A stretch of DNA of 64,000 nt. Origin: Acidocella sp. Lineage in GTDB: Bacteria > Pseudomonadota > Alphaproteobacteria > Acetobacterales > Acetobacteraceae. Positions 34,003 through 45,679 of this stretch are shown piece by piece. A model generated the notes under the pieces. It was not told where the DNA came from, searched no databases, and was given only the letters and a program-made list of their open reading frames with translations. Position numbers and translations under genes: made by a program. Where the stretch lies: positions 18,592 through 82,591 of the forward strand of contig JAMFRU010000051.1 of the NCBI GenBank assembly GCA_026224875.1, read 5' to 3'. The first letter of the stretch is position 1. Every line of letters begins with the position of its first letter.

Positions 34003-35595
34003 CTACACCGCCCCATGCGCGATGGAGAGCACACTGGCCGCACCGAAGCGCCGCGCCAGCAGCCAGGAGGCGAGCATCGACATCACAGCCATTGCCGCCG
34101 CAAAAGGTGCCGCCGCGGCAAAAGCAACCGTGGAGGTATTGGCCCAGATCTGCGTCGCCAAAGTCTGCGTGCCGATGGGTGCCAGCAGTAACGTCGCGGT
34201 CAGCTCGGTGGTGATGGCGATGAACACCATCGCCGCCGCCGCCCCGAGCCCGGGTGCCGCCAACGGCAGCGTAATCCGCAGCAGCACCGCCAGCCTTCCT
34301 AAGCCCAGCGAGCGCCCGCTCTCCTCCAGCCGCACCTGCGCCTGCATCAAAGCCGAGCGCACGCTCACCAGCGCCAATGGCAAAAACAACACTGAATAAG
34401 CCAGCAGAAGCAAAAACGTACTCTGATACAGCGGGTGCAGATCATGCACAGTCAGCGAGATCAGCGCGAGCGCCACGGCAATGCCCGGCACGCCCTGCGC
34501 CAGATACGCCGCGCGCTCCAGCACCGCCACCAGCCAGCCGTCAGACCGCGTGGCCAGCATGCCCAGTGGCAGCGCCAGCGCCATCGTCAACGCCGCCCCG
34601 CCCACACCAAGCCGTACTGAAGCCCAGGACGCTCTCGCCACCGCTGCCCAATCCGAAGCCGCCACTGTGGTCGCGGCGTTGCCCGTCTTCGTCAGCCAAT
34701 AACCGATCATGCCCAAAGGCACCGCCAAAGCCGCAAAGCCGAGGATTGCCAGAACCACCGGCGCGACAATACGCGCCTTGCCCAGGCTGTAGCGCGTAGC
34801 CGCCGCCCTGGTGCCGCGCGCCAGCCGACCGTAGCGCGCCGTACCGCGTACCAGCTGCTCCGCCACCAAACAGGCGATACACAGAGCAATCAGCACCATC
34901 GCCAGCAGCGCCGGCTCAGCCCCGGAAAACCCAGCACGATAAGCGGCATAAATCGCAGTGGTAAAGGTACGAAAACGCAGCAGCGCAAAGGCGCCGAACT
35001 CCACCAGAGTATTCAATGCCACCAGCAGCATGCCGCCCAGCAGCGCCGGACGCAGCTGCGGCAGCACCACGCGCAGAAACACCTGCCGTGTATTATTCCC
35101 CAACGCTCGCGCGGTCTCTTCCAGCGCCGGGTCCATCTCCCGCAACGCCGCCGCCACCGGCAGATATATCAGCGGGTAATACGACATCGTGACGACCAGC
35201 AGCGCCCCGCCAAAATTGGAAAACAACGAAGAATCCAGCGACAGCCACGCATAACTCGAAATAAACGCCGGTATCGCCAGCGGCACCACCGCCAGCACGC
35301 CCCATAATTTACGCCCCGGCAAATCCGTGCGCTCCACCAGCCACGCCGTACCGGTACCGATCAACGCACACGCCACCGTCACGCAACCAATCAACAACAG
35401 CGTATTGGTCAGCAACTCACCCGTCAGCGGCCGCCACAGCAGCATAACAGCCAGCGACCAACCGGCCGCCACGGCGTTGCCCGCCGTAACACCAATCGGC
35501 AGCAGCACGAGGATGGCAATGGCCACCCCCGCCACCAGTAACCCCGGATTAGGGCGCCTTGGCACTGTCATAAGTTTGCTGCCGGTGGCCAGCAT
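34003..35595 (-). CDS. fbpB: Ferric iron ABC transporter, permease (duplicated domain)
   Basis: A 530-aa inner-membrane permease made of two homologous halves, each with a cytoplasmic EAA loop for ATPase contact: LEETARALGNNTRQVFLRVV near residue 160 and LEESGRSLGLGRLAVLLRIT near residue 430. This two-domain arrangement is typical of FbpB-type ferric transporters. About a dozen hydrophobic helices are seen. The start is taken at ATG 35595, three bases after the stop of the binding-protein gene; an alternative ATG lies eight codons later. Confidence 0.94.
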   Translation of the reverse strand: MLATGSKLMTVPRRPNPGLLVAGVAIAILVLLPIGVTAGNAVAAGWSLAVMLLWRPLTGELLTNTLLLIGCVTVACALIGTGTAWLVERTDLPGRKLWGVLAVVPLAIPAFISSYAWLSLDSSLFSNFGGALLVVTMSYYPLIYLPVAAALREMDPALEETARALGNNTRQVFLRVVLPQLRPALLGGMLLVALNTLVEFGAFALLRFRTFTTAIYAAYRAGFSGAEPALLAMVLIALCIACLVAEQLVRGTARYGRLARGTRAAATRYSLGKARIVAPVVLAILGFAALAVPLGMIGYWLTKTGNAATTVAASDWAAVARASWASVRLGVGGAALTMALALPLGMLATRSDGWLVAVLERAAYLAQGVPGIAVALALISLTVHDLHPLYQSTFLLLLAYSVLFLPLALVSVRSALMQAQVRLEESGRSLGLGRLAVLLRITLPLAAPGLGAAAAMVFIAITTELTATLLLAPIGTQTLATQIWANTSTVAFAAAAPFAAAMAVMSMLASWLLARRFGAASVLSIAHGAV

Positions 35596-35598
35596 GGA

Positions 35599-36618
35599 TC
35601 AGATAAGCCCCGCCTGCTGCAGCAACTGGCCGGCTTCCTGGTCATCGCCCAGTTTCGACACGTCGATATTGGGCGGCGTCAGATCCTTGAACGGCGTAAG
35701 CTTGGCATTGGGCGCCACGCCAGGCCGCAGCGGATATTCATAATCGATATCGCTCGCCCCAAGCAGTTTCTGCGCCGCCTCGCTATCCAGGAACGCCACA
35801 AACTGCTGCGCCGCCGCCTGGTTCTTCGAGGATTTCAGCACCGCTGCACCGGACACGTTGATCAACCCGCCAGTGTCGCCGTTTTTGAAATGATAAATCT
35901 TGCTGTCGATTTTTTCCGGTCCCAGCTCTGTATCCAGCCGGTCCCAGTAATAATTATTGATGATCGCGGTCGCAACATCGCCGCGCGCCACCGCCGCCAC
36001 CGCACCTTCATCATCATCATAAATCAGCGCATTGGCCTTCAGCCCTTTAAGCCACGCCAGAGCAGCCGCCGTACCATCCTGCTTGATCACCGCAGAAACC
36101 AGTGGGAGGAAATCCGAATCAGAGGGCGCGATGCCAATCTTTCCCTTCCACTCCGGCTTGGCGAGGTCGAGCAGATGCACCGGCAAATCCACCGCACTGA
36201 TCTTGGAGGGGTTGTAGGCCAACACGTTTTCACGCGCGAGCACGCCCAGCCAGTTACCATCCGCCGCACTATATTGCGCCGGCACGAGTTTTAACGTCGC
36301 CGGGTCCACCGGGGCCAGCACTCCCTTCTCATCCAGCAGGTTCAGCTCTGGCGAGTTCTCGGTAAAGAACACATCGGCCGGCGAATCCGCCCCTTCCTGG
36401 ATCAGCTGGTTCGCCACATCCGGGCCTTCACCCTCATGCAGCAACACTTTAATACCGGTTTCCTTGGTGAACTCAGCCGCCAGCATTGCATCCACCTGCG
36501 GATGCTGCGCGCTGTAAACGGTCAGGCTCGTGGTCTGTGCCAACGCACTGGACAGCCCCCCAGAGAAGCCAATAGCGAGGGTAAATGCCACCAGTGACGG
36601 CGTAAAAACATATTTCAT
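35599..36618 (-). CDS. fbpA: Ferric iron ABC transporter, periplasmic binding protein
   Basis: A 339-aa exported protein with a signal peptide ending S-S-A-L-A and a mature start QTTSLTVYSAQHPQ, matching the TVYSAxHP opening of FbpA/FutA-type ferric-binding proteins. Later YYWDRLD supplies a tyrosine-rich region expected for iron coordination, and KIYHFKNGDTGGLINVSGAA is typical of the family. It is the first gene of fbpABC. A Fur-like palindrome lies about 30-50 bp upstream, which fits iron-repressed expression. Confidence 0.94.
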   Translation of the reverse strand: MKYVFTPSLVAFTLAIGFSGGLSSALAQTTSLTVYSAQHPQVDAMLAAEFTKETGIKVLLHEGEGPDVANQLIQEGADSPADVFFTENSPELNLLDEKGVLAPVDPATLKLVPAQYSAADGNWLGVLARENVLAYNPSKISAVDLPVHLLDLAKPEWKGKIGIAPSDSDFLPLVSAVIKQDGTAAALAWLKGLKANALIYDDDEGAVAAVARGDVATAIINNYYWDRLDTELGPEKIDSKIYHFKNGDTGGLINVSGAAVLKSSKNQAAAQQFVAFLDSEAAQKLLGASDIDYEYPLRPGVAPNAKLTPFKDLTPPNIDVSKLGDDQEAGQLLQQAGLI

Positions 36619-36648
36619 GGGAGGGACGAAGCTCCAGTCTAAACGCTA

Positions 36649-36669
36649 TTGAGAAACATTCTCATTTGC
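36649..36669. promoter_or_regulatory. Fur-box-like palindrome upstream of fbpABC
   Basis: TTGAGAAACATTCTCATTTGC includes the inverted repeat GAGAA-ACA-TTCTC, which matches a Fur half-site pair (GAGAAT/ATTCTC type). It lies 31-51 bp upstream of the fbpA ATG on the minus strand. The rest of the 345-bp gap up to thiC is taken up by the TPP riboswitch and its linker. Confidence 0.65.
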
Positions 36670-36793
36670 TACGTTTGACATAAGTGGCCTTTCCAAACCT
36701 GTCAATTGCCAAAACCCACAAACGCTTTCAGCAAAACCGATGCGTCCTCCCAGTTGCGCGCAGGTTTGACAAATGCCGCGCAAGCGTGTGTCC

Positions 36794-39643
<2,850 letters not shown>

Positions 39644-39647
<4 letters not shown>

Positions 39648-40591
39648 GTCACAACCCTCGTATCGGCAGGCACGGTCAGCCACCCCAGCCATAAATTCAC
39701 AGTCAATTCGCCACCGGCCAAAGCCACCGGCGCCGCACTCTCCAGCCCCGCCGCCGCAAACCAGCTGGCAATCTGCGCATCGGTAAACCCAAGCCGCGCA
39801 TGCGCATCACGCGTCCGCAATTCTTCCTTCTCATGCGGCCCGAAATCCACCACCAGCAACCGCCCCTGTGGTGCCAGCAAACGCGCCGCCTCGGCCACCA
39901 CCGCCGCCGGATGCTGCGCGTAATGCAGCACCTGGTGGATGATCACCACGTCCGCCGACGCACTCAGCAGCGGCAGCGCAAACATATCGCCCTGGCGCAA
40001 TTCCACATTCGCCAAACCCGTACTCGCCAGTTTCTCCCGCGCCAGCCGGAGCATCTCCGGGCTGCGGTCAATCCCAATGGCGCTCTCAGCCTCCGCCCCC
40101 AGCAGCTCGATCATCCGCCCGGTTCCGGTACCGATATCCACCAGCCGCCCCACGGGTGCATCCGCCAACACCATGCGAATCGCCGCCTCAACCTCGCTCT
40201 CCGCCACATGCAGCGAGCGCATCGCATCCCATTCCGCGGCATGGGCGTTAAAATAATCCTCCGCCGCCCGCGCCCTATCCGCCCGCACCGCCGCCAGACG
40301 CGCAATATCCGCCACCGCCCAGTAATCACCGTCCCCCTGCCACGCATCAATCGCCGCCAGCAGCGGCACCACCATGTCGCCCAGGCCCAGAAACACCCAG
40401 CTCCCCTCCCGGCGCCGCAACACCAGCCCGGCATCGGCCATAATCTTCACATGGCGCGACACCCGTGGCTGGCTCTGCCCCAGCACCAGCGCCAGCTCGC
40501 CGATGGACAGTTCCATGGCCCGCAGAAGGCTGAGAATCCGCAGCCGCGTCGGGTCCGCCAGCGCGGAAAATACAGCAAGCGCATTATCCAT
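39644..40591 (-). CDS. ArsR family regulator fused to SAM-dependent methyltransferase (SahR-like)
   Basis: A 315-aa two-domain protein. Residues 1-90 form an ArsR-type winged helix (FSALADPTRLRILSLLRAME, then LGQSQPRVSRHVKIMADAGL) without metal-site cysteines, and residues 140-310 a class I methyltransferase with VDIGTGTGRMIELLG. ArsR-methyltransferase fusions next to metF are known in alphaproteobacteria and are associated with SAH-responsive control of methionine-cycle genes. ATG 40591 is chosen because homology starts there; no ribosome site is evident, and a perfect palindrome lies nine bases upstream, suggesting autorepression and perhaps a leaderless transcript. Confidence 0.9.
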
Positions 40592-40596
40592 AACGT

Positions 40597-40618
40597 GATA
40601 TAAAGATATCTTTATGTC
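40597..40618. promoter_or_regulatory. Perfect palindromic operator (SahR-like) at the regulator-metF promoter
   Basis: ATAAAGATATCTTTAT at 40600-40615 is a perfect 16-bp palindrome; flanking bases extend it to 22 bp with one mismatched pair. It sits 6 to 27 bases upstream of the ArsR-methyltransferase start and faces the squalene-hopene cyclase gene on the other side. It is probably the binding site of that regulator. Confidence 0.75.
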
Positions 40619-40737
40619 TGTGTCAATGTGATACTCAACCGAACCAAGCCAAAGGTGAGCCCGCCGCCGCCCAACCCTTAAACTTGTCTTAATGACCACC
40701 CTATGACATTGCCTCCCCCGATATCGGGGAAGGTTAC

Positions 40738-42753
40738 ATGGACGCCGCAGAACTCCAGACGGACGACATCAGCCAGGCAATCGCCGCCGCAATCGGCTGG
40801 CTCGACCGCGAACAATCCCCCGACGGCTATTGGGCCGGTGCCGCGGAAACCAATGTCGCCATGGAAGCCGAATGGCTCCTCACCAGCCATTTCCTGGGCC
40901 AGCCCCTCCCCGGGGAAAACCTCGTCATCGCCGGCATTCTGAACCGCCAACGCCCGGACGGCGCCTGGGAAGTCTACCCCGCCGCGCCCAAAGGCGATCT
41001 CAACGGCACGGTAGAGGCCTACGCGGCCCTGCGCGCCAAAGGCTTCGCCAAAGACCACCCCGCGATGCTCAAAGCCCGCGACTGGATCATCGCCGAAGGG
41101 GGCCTCCGCAACATCCGCGTCTTCACCCGCTACTGGCTGGCGATGATCGGCGTGTGGCCCTGGGCAGCCGCCCCCAACCTGCCGCCCGAAATCATCCGCC
41201 TGCCCTTCTCCATCCCCCTCAACATCTACCATTTCGCGCAATGGGCCCGGGCCACCATCGTCCCCCTCTGCGTCGTCTCCGCCCGCCAGCCGGTCTGGCC
41301 GCTGCCCGGCAACGATTTGCTAGAAGAACTCTTCCCCCAGGGCCGCGAAAACTTCGACTTCTTCCTGCCCAACAAAATCGCCAAACGTTTTTCCCTAGAA
41401 TGGGCCTTCGAACATCTCGACCGCGCCCTGCACTGGGTCCAGCGCAAAAACCTCATGCCCGGCCGCGAGAACGCGATAAAACTCTGCCTCGAATGGCTCA
41501 TAAAACACCAGGATTGGGACGGCGCCTGGGGCGGCATCCAGCCCCCCTGGATCTACAGCGTCATCGCCCTCTTCAACGAAGGCTACGACCTCCAACACCC
41601 CGTGCTGCAAAAAGCCTGGAGCGCGCTGGATTCGCACTGGTCATACGAGCGCAACGGCGGCCGCTTCATCCAGGCCACCGACTCCGTTGTGTGGGACACG
41701 ATGATCACCCTGCTGGCCCAGGCCGAAACCGGCCGCGACATCGCCGGCACGCCCAGCACCCGCAAAGCCCTAGAATGGCTGCTGGACGCGCAAGTGCTGG
41801 TGGATGGCGACTGGTCCAAACACACCACAAACACCAAACCCGGCGGCTGGGCCTTCGAACGCGCCAATCTGCGCTACCCGGATGTGGACGACACCGCCGT
41901 CTGCCTGACCCTCCTCGCCAACATCCGTGAGGATGCCGGCGATCTGCGCCCCCGCATCGAGACCGCCATCACCCCCGCGGTACAATGGCTGCTCGGCATG
42001 CAATGCAAAAACGGCGGCTGGGGCGCGTTCGACAAAGACAACGACAAAGAAATCATCTCCAAAATCCCCTTCTGCAATTTCGGCGAAGCCCTCGACCCGC
42101 CCAGCGCCGACGTTACCTCCCATGTGCTGGAGGCTTTTGGCGCCTTGGGGCTAAAGAACACCCACCCCGCCGTAGCGCATGCGTTGCAATTCCTGCGCGA
42201 CGAACAGGAGCAAGACGGCAGCTGGTTCGGCCGCTGGGGCGTGAACTACGTATACGGCACCGGCGCCGTGTTGCCTGCTCTGCGGGCAGTAGGCGAAGAC
42301 ATGACCCAGCCCTGGATCGTTAGCGCCGCCGCCTGGCTTAAAGCCCACCAGAACGCAGACGGCGGCTGGGGCGAAAGCTGCGCCTCCTACATGAGCGCCG
42401 CCTGGCGCGGCAAAGGCAATTCCACCCCCTCACAAACCGCCTGGGCCCTGCTCGGCCTCATGGCGCAGGATGAGGCCCCGGACACAGCCGCACTCACCCG
42501 CGGCCTCGCTCACCTCACCTCAACCCAGCGCCAGGACGGCACCTGGAACGAGCCCTATTTTACGGGCACCGGCTTCCCCGGCTACGGCGCCGGCTCACGA
42601 GTCGATCTGAACGATCCCGCCTTCATCGCCGGCATGCCGCAAGGCGAAGAATTGTCGCGTGGATTTATGATCGGCTATAATCTCTACCGCCATTATTTCC
42701 CGCTGATGGCACTGGGAAGGGCGCGCGGACTAAGCGGACGACAGAGTCTTTAA
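40738..42753 (+). CDS. shc: Squalene-hopene cyclase
   Basis: A 671-aa class II triterpene cyclase that converts squalene to hopene/hopanol for membrane hopanoids. The acid motif D-V-D-D-T-A at residues 382-387 provides the catalytic aspartate, and QW repeats are scattered through the protein (for example QCKNGGWGAF, QNADGGWGES, QRQDGTWNE). The length fits the bacterial family. ATG 40738 follows GGGGAAGG. It is convergent with the glycosyltransferase gene, overlapping by 4 bp. Other hopanoid genes (hpn) are not in the window. Confidence 0.97.
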   Translation: MDAAELQTDDISQAIAAAIGWLDREQSPDGYWAGAAETNVAMEAEWLLTSHFLGQPLPGENLVIAGILNRQRPDGAWEVYPAAPKGDLNGTVEAYAALRAKGFAKDHPAMLKARDWIIAEGGLRNIRVFTRYWLAMIGVWPWAAAPNLPPEIIRLPFSIPLNIYHFAQWARATIVPLCVVSARQPVWPLPGNDLLEELFPQGRENFDFFLPNKIAKRFSLEWAFEHLDRALHWVQRKNLMPGRENAIKLCLEWLIKHQDWDGAWGGIQPPWIYSVIALFNEGYDLQHPVLQKAWSALDSHWSYERNGGRFIQATDSVVWDTMITLLAQAETGRDIAGTPSTRKALEWLLDAQVLVDGDWSKHTTNTKPGGWAFERANLRYPDVDDTAVCLTLLANIREDAGDLRPRIETAITPAVQWLLGMQCKNGGWGAFDKDNDKEIISKIPFCNFGEALDPPSADVTSHVLEAFGALGLKNTHPAVAHALQFLRDEQEQDGSWFGRWGVNYVYGTGAVLPALRAVGEDMTQPWIVSAAAWLKAHQNADGGWGESCASYMSAAWRGKGNSTPSQTAWALLGLMAQDEAPDTAALTRGLAHLTSTQRQDGTWNEPYFTGTGFPGYGAGSRVDLNDPAFIAGMPQGEELSRGFMIGYNLYRHYFPLMALGRARGLSGRQSL

Positions 42754-45413
42754 GAGGCCGTTTTGCGCTGCGCCGCGGCGTCCGTACGCTTGCGTTGCCG
42801 TATGTCGTAGGTCTTGTAGGCGGCGAAGCAGCCCGCCGCCACCACCTGCCCCAACGCCCGCCGGTCCAGAAATGCCAAGCCGGGCGGCAGCCCCGCCGCG
42901 ATGCCGCGCGTGGCCAGATGCAACGCCAGTGCCCTGGTCAACAGGCCTGGACCGGAGCACAGCCAGGGAAACTCGTTATCCCCACGGTTAACGCCTGCCA
43001 CCACCGCGCGAAGTGCTGCCTGCAGCACCGGATGGCCGGGGGAAGCTGCCAGAAAATGATTGGCGGCGCAGCCAAACTCCTCCTGCGCCAGCACCAGGCT
43101 GGCCCCGGAGGGTAGCAGCGTATCCAACGGCCGCAGGCAGCGGTCATCCGCGTCCACATAAACCCCGCCCTCGGCCACCAGCAACGCCAGCCGGAAAATA
43201 TCCGCCTTCTGTGAAACTTCCTGCACACTCTGATAGGCCTGGATGACCGGTCCAGCGAATTTCGAGGCGAGATAGTCGCGCGCCCGAATCTCGTCGAAAC
43301 GGCGCCATTCATAGGCGGGGTTGCGGTCCCGCCAACTCTGCATCAACGCCTCGATATCTGCCGGTGCCTCCTGCTTATCCCAAAATACGTTGATGATTCG
43401 CGGAATCGGCGTGGCGCCCTCCTGCTGGGGGATGAAGTCCAGCATCTCCGCCTGGCGCAACGCCAGCAGCAGGCTGGCGGCGGGTGCGGTGTTGTCCGGC
43501 GCCTCGCGCACCAAGGCGGCCACCGGGCCCAGCCGCTCCAAGGCGGGCCGCGCACTCAACCCGGCGAGCGATTCGGCCATGTTTTCATCCAGCGCATATT
43601 CGTCGATCATCTGCCCGAGCAGCGATTGCGAAATGTTCAGCGACTCGCCGCGCAGCCGGCGCTCAGCCGCCATCAGCCCATATTGGCGGCTCAGATGCGC
43701 GCGCGCGGCCGGCAGGTCGAACCGCATCAGATGAGCCCTTGCCAGCGCTTCCTGCAAAGTGGTGTCGTTCGGGTCCAGCGCCGCCGCCGCCTCGTAATGC
43801 GCCAGGGCGCTGTCCATCTGCCACAGGCTTTCCGCCAAAGCGCCCACGCAGCGGCGCCTGACCGCACGCAACGGCCCTGCGGCAACGGGAATGCCGAACA
43901 AGCATTTCTGCAGCATCGCATCCGAGCCGGCCAGCAGCTCGGTCTGGAACCGCTCGACCCAGAGCCAAAATCCGGGTGGCCCGGCGGCGGCACCGGTGGT
44001 GGCGGCGCGGGCGGCGCGCAACGCCTCGTTCATCTGCCCAGTGCGGCGCAGCAGCGTAATCCGCCAGCTTTGCAGCTGCGGGGTTACACCATGTTCCATC
44101 TCCAACGCCTGCAGGCCTGACAGCGCATCCTGAATCCGGCCCTGCCAGGCCAGCGTGTCAAGCATGCCGAAGCGGAAGGCGAGTTCGGCCGGGTTATGCT
44201 CCGCCGCAGCACTGTAGATCTCGAAGGCCTGGGCAGTGTCGCCCACCGTAAGAGCCTGGCTGGCGAGTTGTACGGTCGCATCCACATGGTCAGGCGCCAG
44301 CGCCAGCGCCCGTATCAGATGCTCGTTACTCTCAAGCTGGCGCCCCAGCCTGTATTCCTGGCGGGCCAGCTCCGCCAGCAGGGTGGGGTTTTCGGGTTCC
44401 AGCGCCAACGCCCCGGCAAACCATTTTGCAGCCTCCTCGTGTAGGCTCGCCAGGCGCTCGGTATAGGCCAGGCTGAGCAGCACCGGCATGTGGCCGGGAT
44501 GTTCAGCGAGCAACGCCCGCGCGCCGCGCCGCGCCTCATCCAGCGCCCCGCTGTCCCGCAGTTCCTCGACCAGCCCCAAACGGGGCGCCAGCTCCATGGG
44601 TGCCAGCCTCGATGCCGCCTCGAAATGCCGCCGTGCTACCACGCGGTCCGCCTGGGCACGGGCGCAATAGCCAAACCCCAGCTCCACCGCCCAGAAGCCT
44701 GGGGATATTTTCTCCGCCTGGGCCAGGGCAGCCTTGGCATCCTCTATCCTGTCCAGGGCGCGCAATTCCTCCGCCACGTCGAGCCAGCGCCACATATCGT
44801 CCGGCGCCAGCCTGGCCGCCGCCTCGAAGCAGTCCAGCGCCGCCGCACGGTCTCCCCCAGCCCGGCTGATATGGCCCTGCAGAACATGGGCGTGCCAAAA
44901 TTTCGGCTCTCTCGCGCGCAGCGCCACGAGCACGGCCATAGCCTCTTCCGGCCGCGCCGCCGCGCGCAACGCCTCAGCCAGTGCCATGGCATGCCATGGA
45001 TCATGCGGCGCCAGCCGCGCGATCGCGCGCAGGGCGTCCAACTTCTCTTCCCCCTCCGCCGTGGCGGCAAAGCTTTCCAGCTGAGCGGCCAGCGCCGACG
45101 GGGAAACACTAATCTCAGTTAACAACGCAGCGCCCGACCCGGCCTCGCGCGCGGAGATCACGATCTCCTCCGCCTCGTCCAAAGACTGCAGAGACACCAG
45201 AGACCTCGGAGACAACGGCCAGGCGAAACCATAATGGCCATCGCCATTTCCGTTACCCACCACATCCATGCGGAACATGTCAGCTATTTTTGAACCCGCC
45301 GGCGTGCCATTGATCAGAAATTCGATATTGAGCCGCAGCTCGGGCGTGGCGGCGCACCAAGCCCACCCCAGTACATTCAGCCCGTCATCCAGCCGGTCAA
45401 TATAACCAGCCAT
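42750..45413 (-). CDS. TPR-repeat protein with C-terminal GT32-like glycosyltransferase domain
   Basis: About 887 aa in three parts. An N-terminal module of roughly 100 residues (GYIDRLDDGLNVLGWAW) resembles the small beta domain found on some Rhodospirillales glycosyltransferases. A long alpha-helical middle (about 120-600) is built of TPR units such as LALAPDHVDATVQLASQAL. The C-terminal domain carries IPRIINVFWDK and the DxD motif in GGVYVDADDRCL (near residue 752), as in sugar-transferring GT32/capsular polysaccharide enzymes. The start is ambiguous between ATG 45413 and an ATG 15 codons upstream. A surface polysaccharide role fits the nearby manC. Confidence 0.85.
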   Translation of the reverse strand: MAGYIDRLDDGLNVLGWAWCAATPELRLNIEFLINGTPAGSKIADMFRMDVVGNGNGDGHYGFAWPLSPRSLVSLQSLDEAEEIVISAREAGSGAALLTEISVSPSALAAQLESFAATAEGEEKLDALRAIARLAPHDPWHAMALAEALRAAARPEEAMAVLVALRAREPKFWHAHVLQGHISRAGGDRAAALDCFEAAARLAPDDMWRWLDVAEELRALDRIEDAKAALAQAEKISPGFWAVELGFGYCARAQADRVVARRHFEAASRLAPMELAPRLGLVEELRDSGALDEARRGARALLAEHPGHMPVLLSLAYTERLASLHEEAAKWFAGALALEPENPTLLAELARQEYRLGRQLESNEHLIRALALAPDHVDATVQLASQALTVGDTAQAFEIYSAAAEHNPAELAFRFGMLDTLAWQGRIQDALSGLQALEMEHGVTPQLQSWRITLLRRTGQMNEALRAARAATTGAAAGPPGFWLWVERFQTELLAGSDAMLQKCLFGIPVAAGPLRAVRRRCVGALAESLWQMDSALAHYEAAAALDPNDTTLQEALARAHLMRFDLPAARAHLSRQYGLMAAERRLRGESLNISQSLLGQMIDEYALDENMAESLAGLSARPALERLGPVAALVREAPDNTAPAASLLLALRQAEMLDFIPQQEGATPIPRIINVFWDKQEAPADIEALMQSWRDRNPAYEWRRFDEIRARDYLASKFAGPVIQAYQSVQEVSQKADIFRLALLVAEGGVYVDADDRCLRPLDTLLPSGASLVLAQEEFGCAANHFLAASPGHPVLQAALRAVVAGVNRGDNEFPWLCSGPGLLTRALALHLATRGIAAGLPPGLAFLDRRALGQVVAAGCFAAYKTYDIRQRKRTDAAAQRKTAS

Positions 45414-45572
45414 CTGATTACCACCCACTTGGCCATCCTCGGTCTCGTTCTCACCCATGACCTTTTAATGACCTTGTGTTCCAGCCCGCCTCGCATCTTC
45501 GGTTTTCGATACGATCACGTCAATTATTGTCATCTAAACGCGCAGAAGCGCATTCCGCAAGTTGGCACGATA

Positions 45573-45614
45573 AAAAAACCACGCGGAAAAAACCACGCGG
45601 GAAAAACCACGCGG
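45573..45614. repeat. Three 14-bp tandem repeats
   Basis: The unit AAAAAACCACGCGG occurs at 45573-45586 and 45587-45600, then with one change at 45601-45614, in the 221-bp gap between the glycosyltransferase start and the manC 3' end. No gene was seen in the gap. Confidence 0.8.
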
Positions 45615-45679
45615 GCCGGCACGCGCAGGCATGACCGCTTTATTTAACAAGCAATGAAGAGTCCTTTGGAACAGCCCTC

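Noticed and set aside
40830..41930. A 366-codon frame inside the squalene-hopene cyclase gene
   Set aside because: It is a proline/arginine-rich frameshifted reading of shc; the shc frame has all cyclase motifs.
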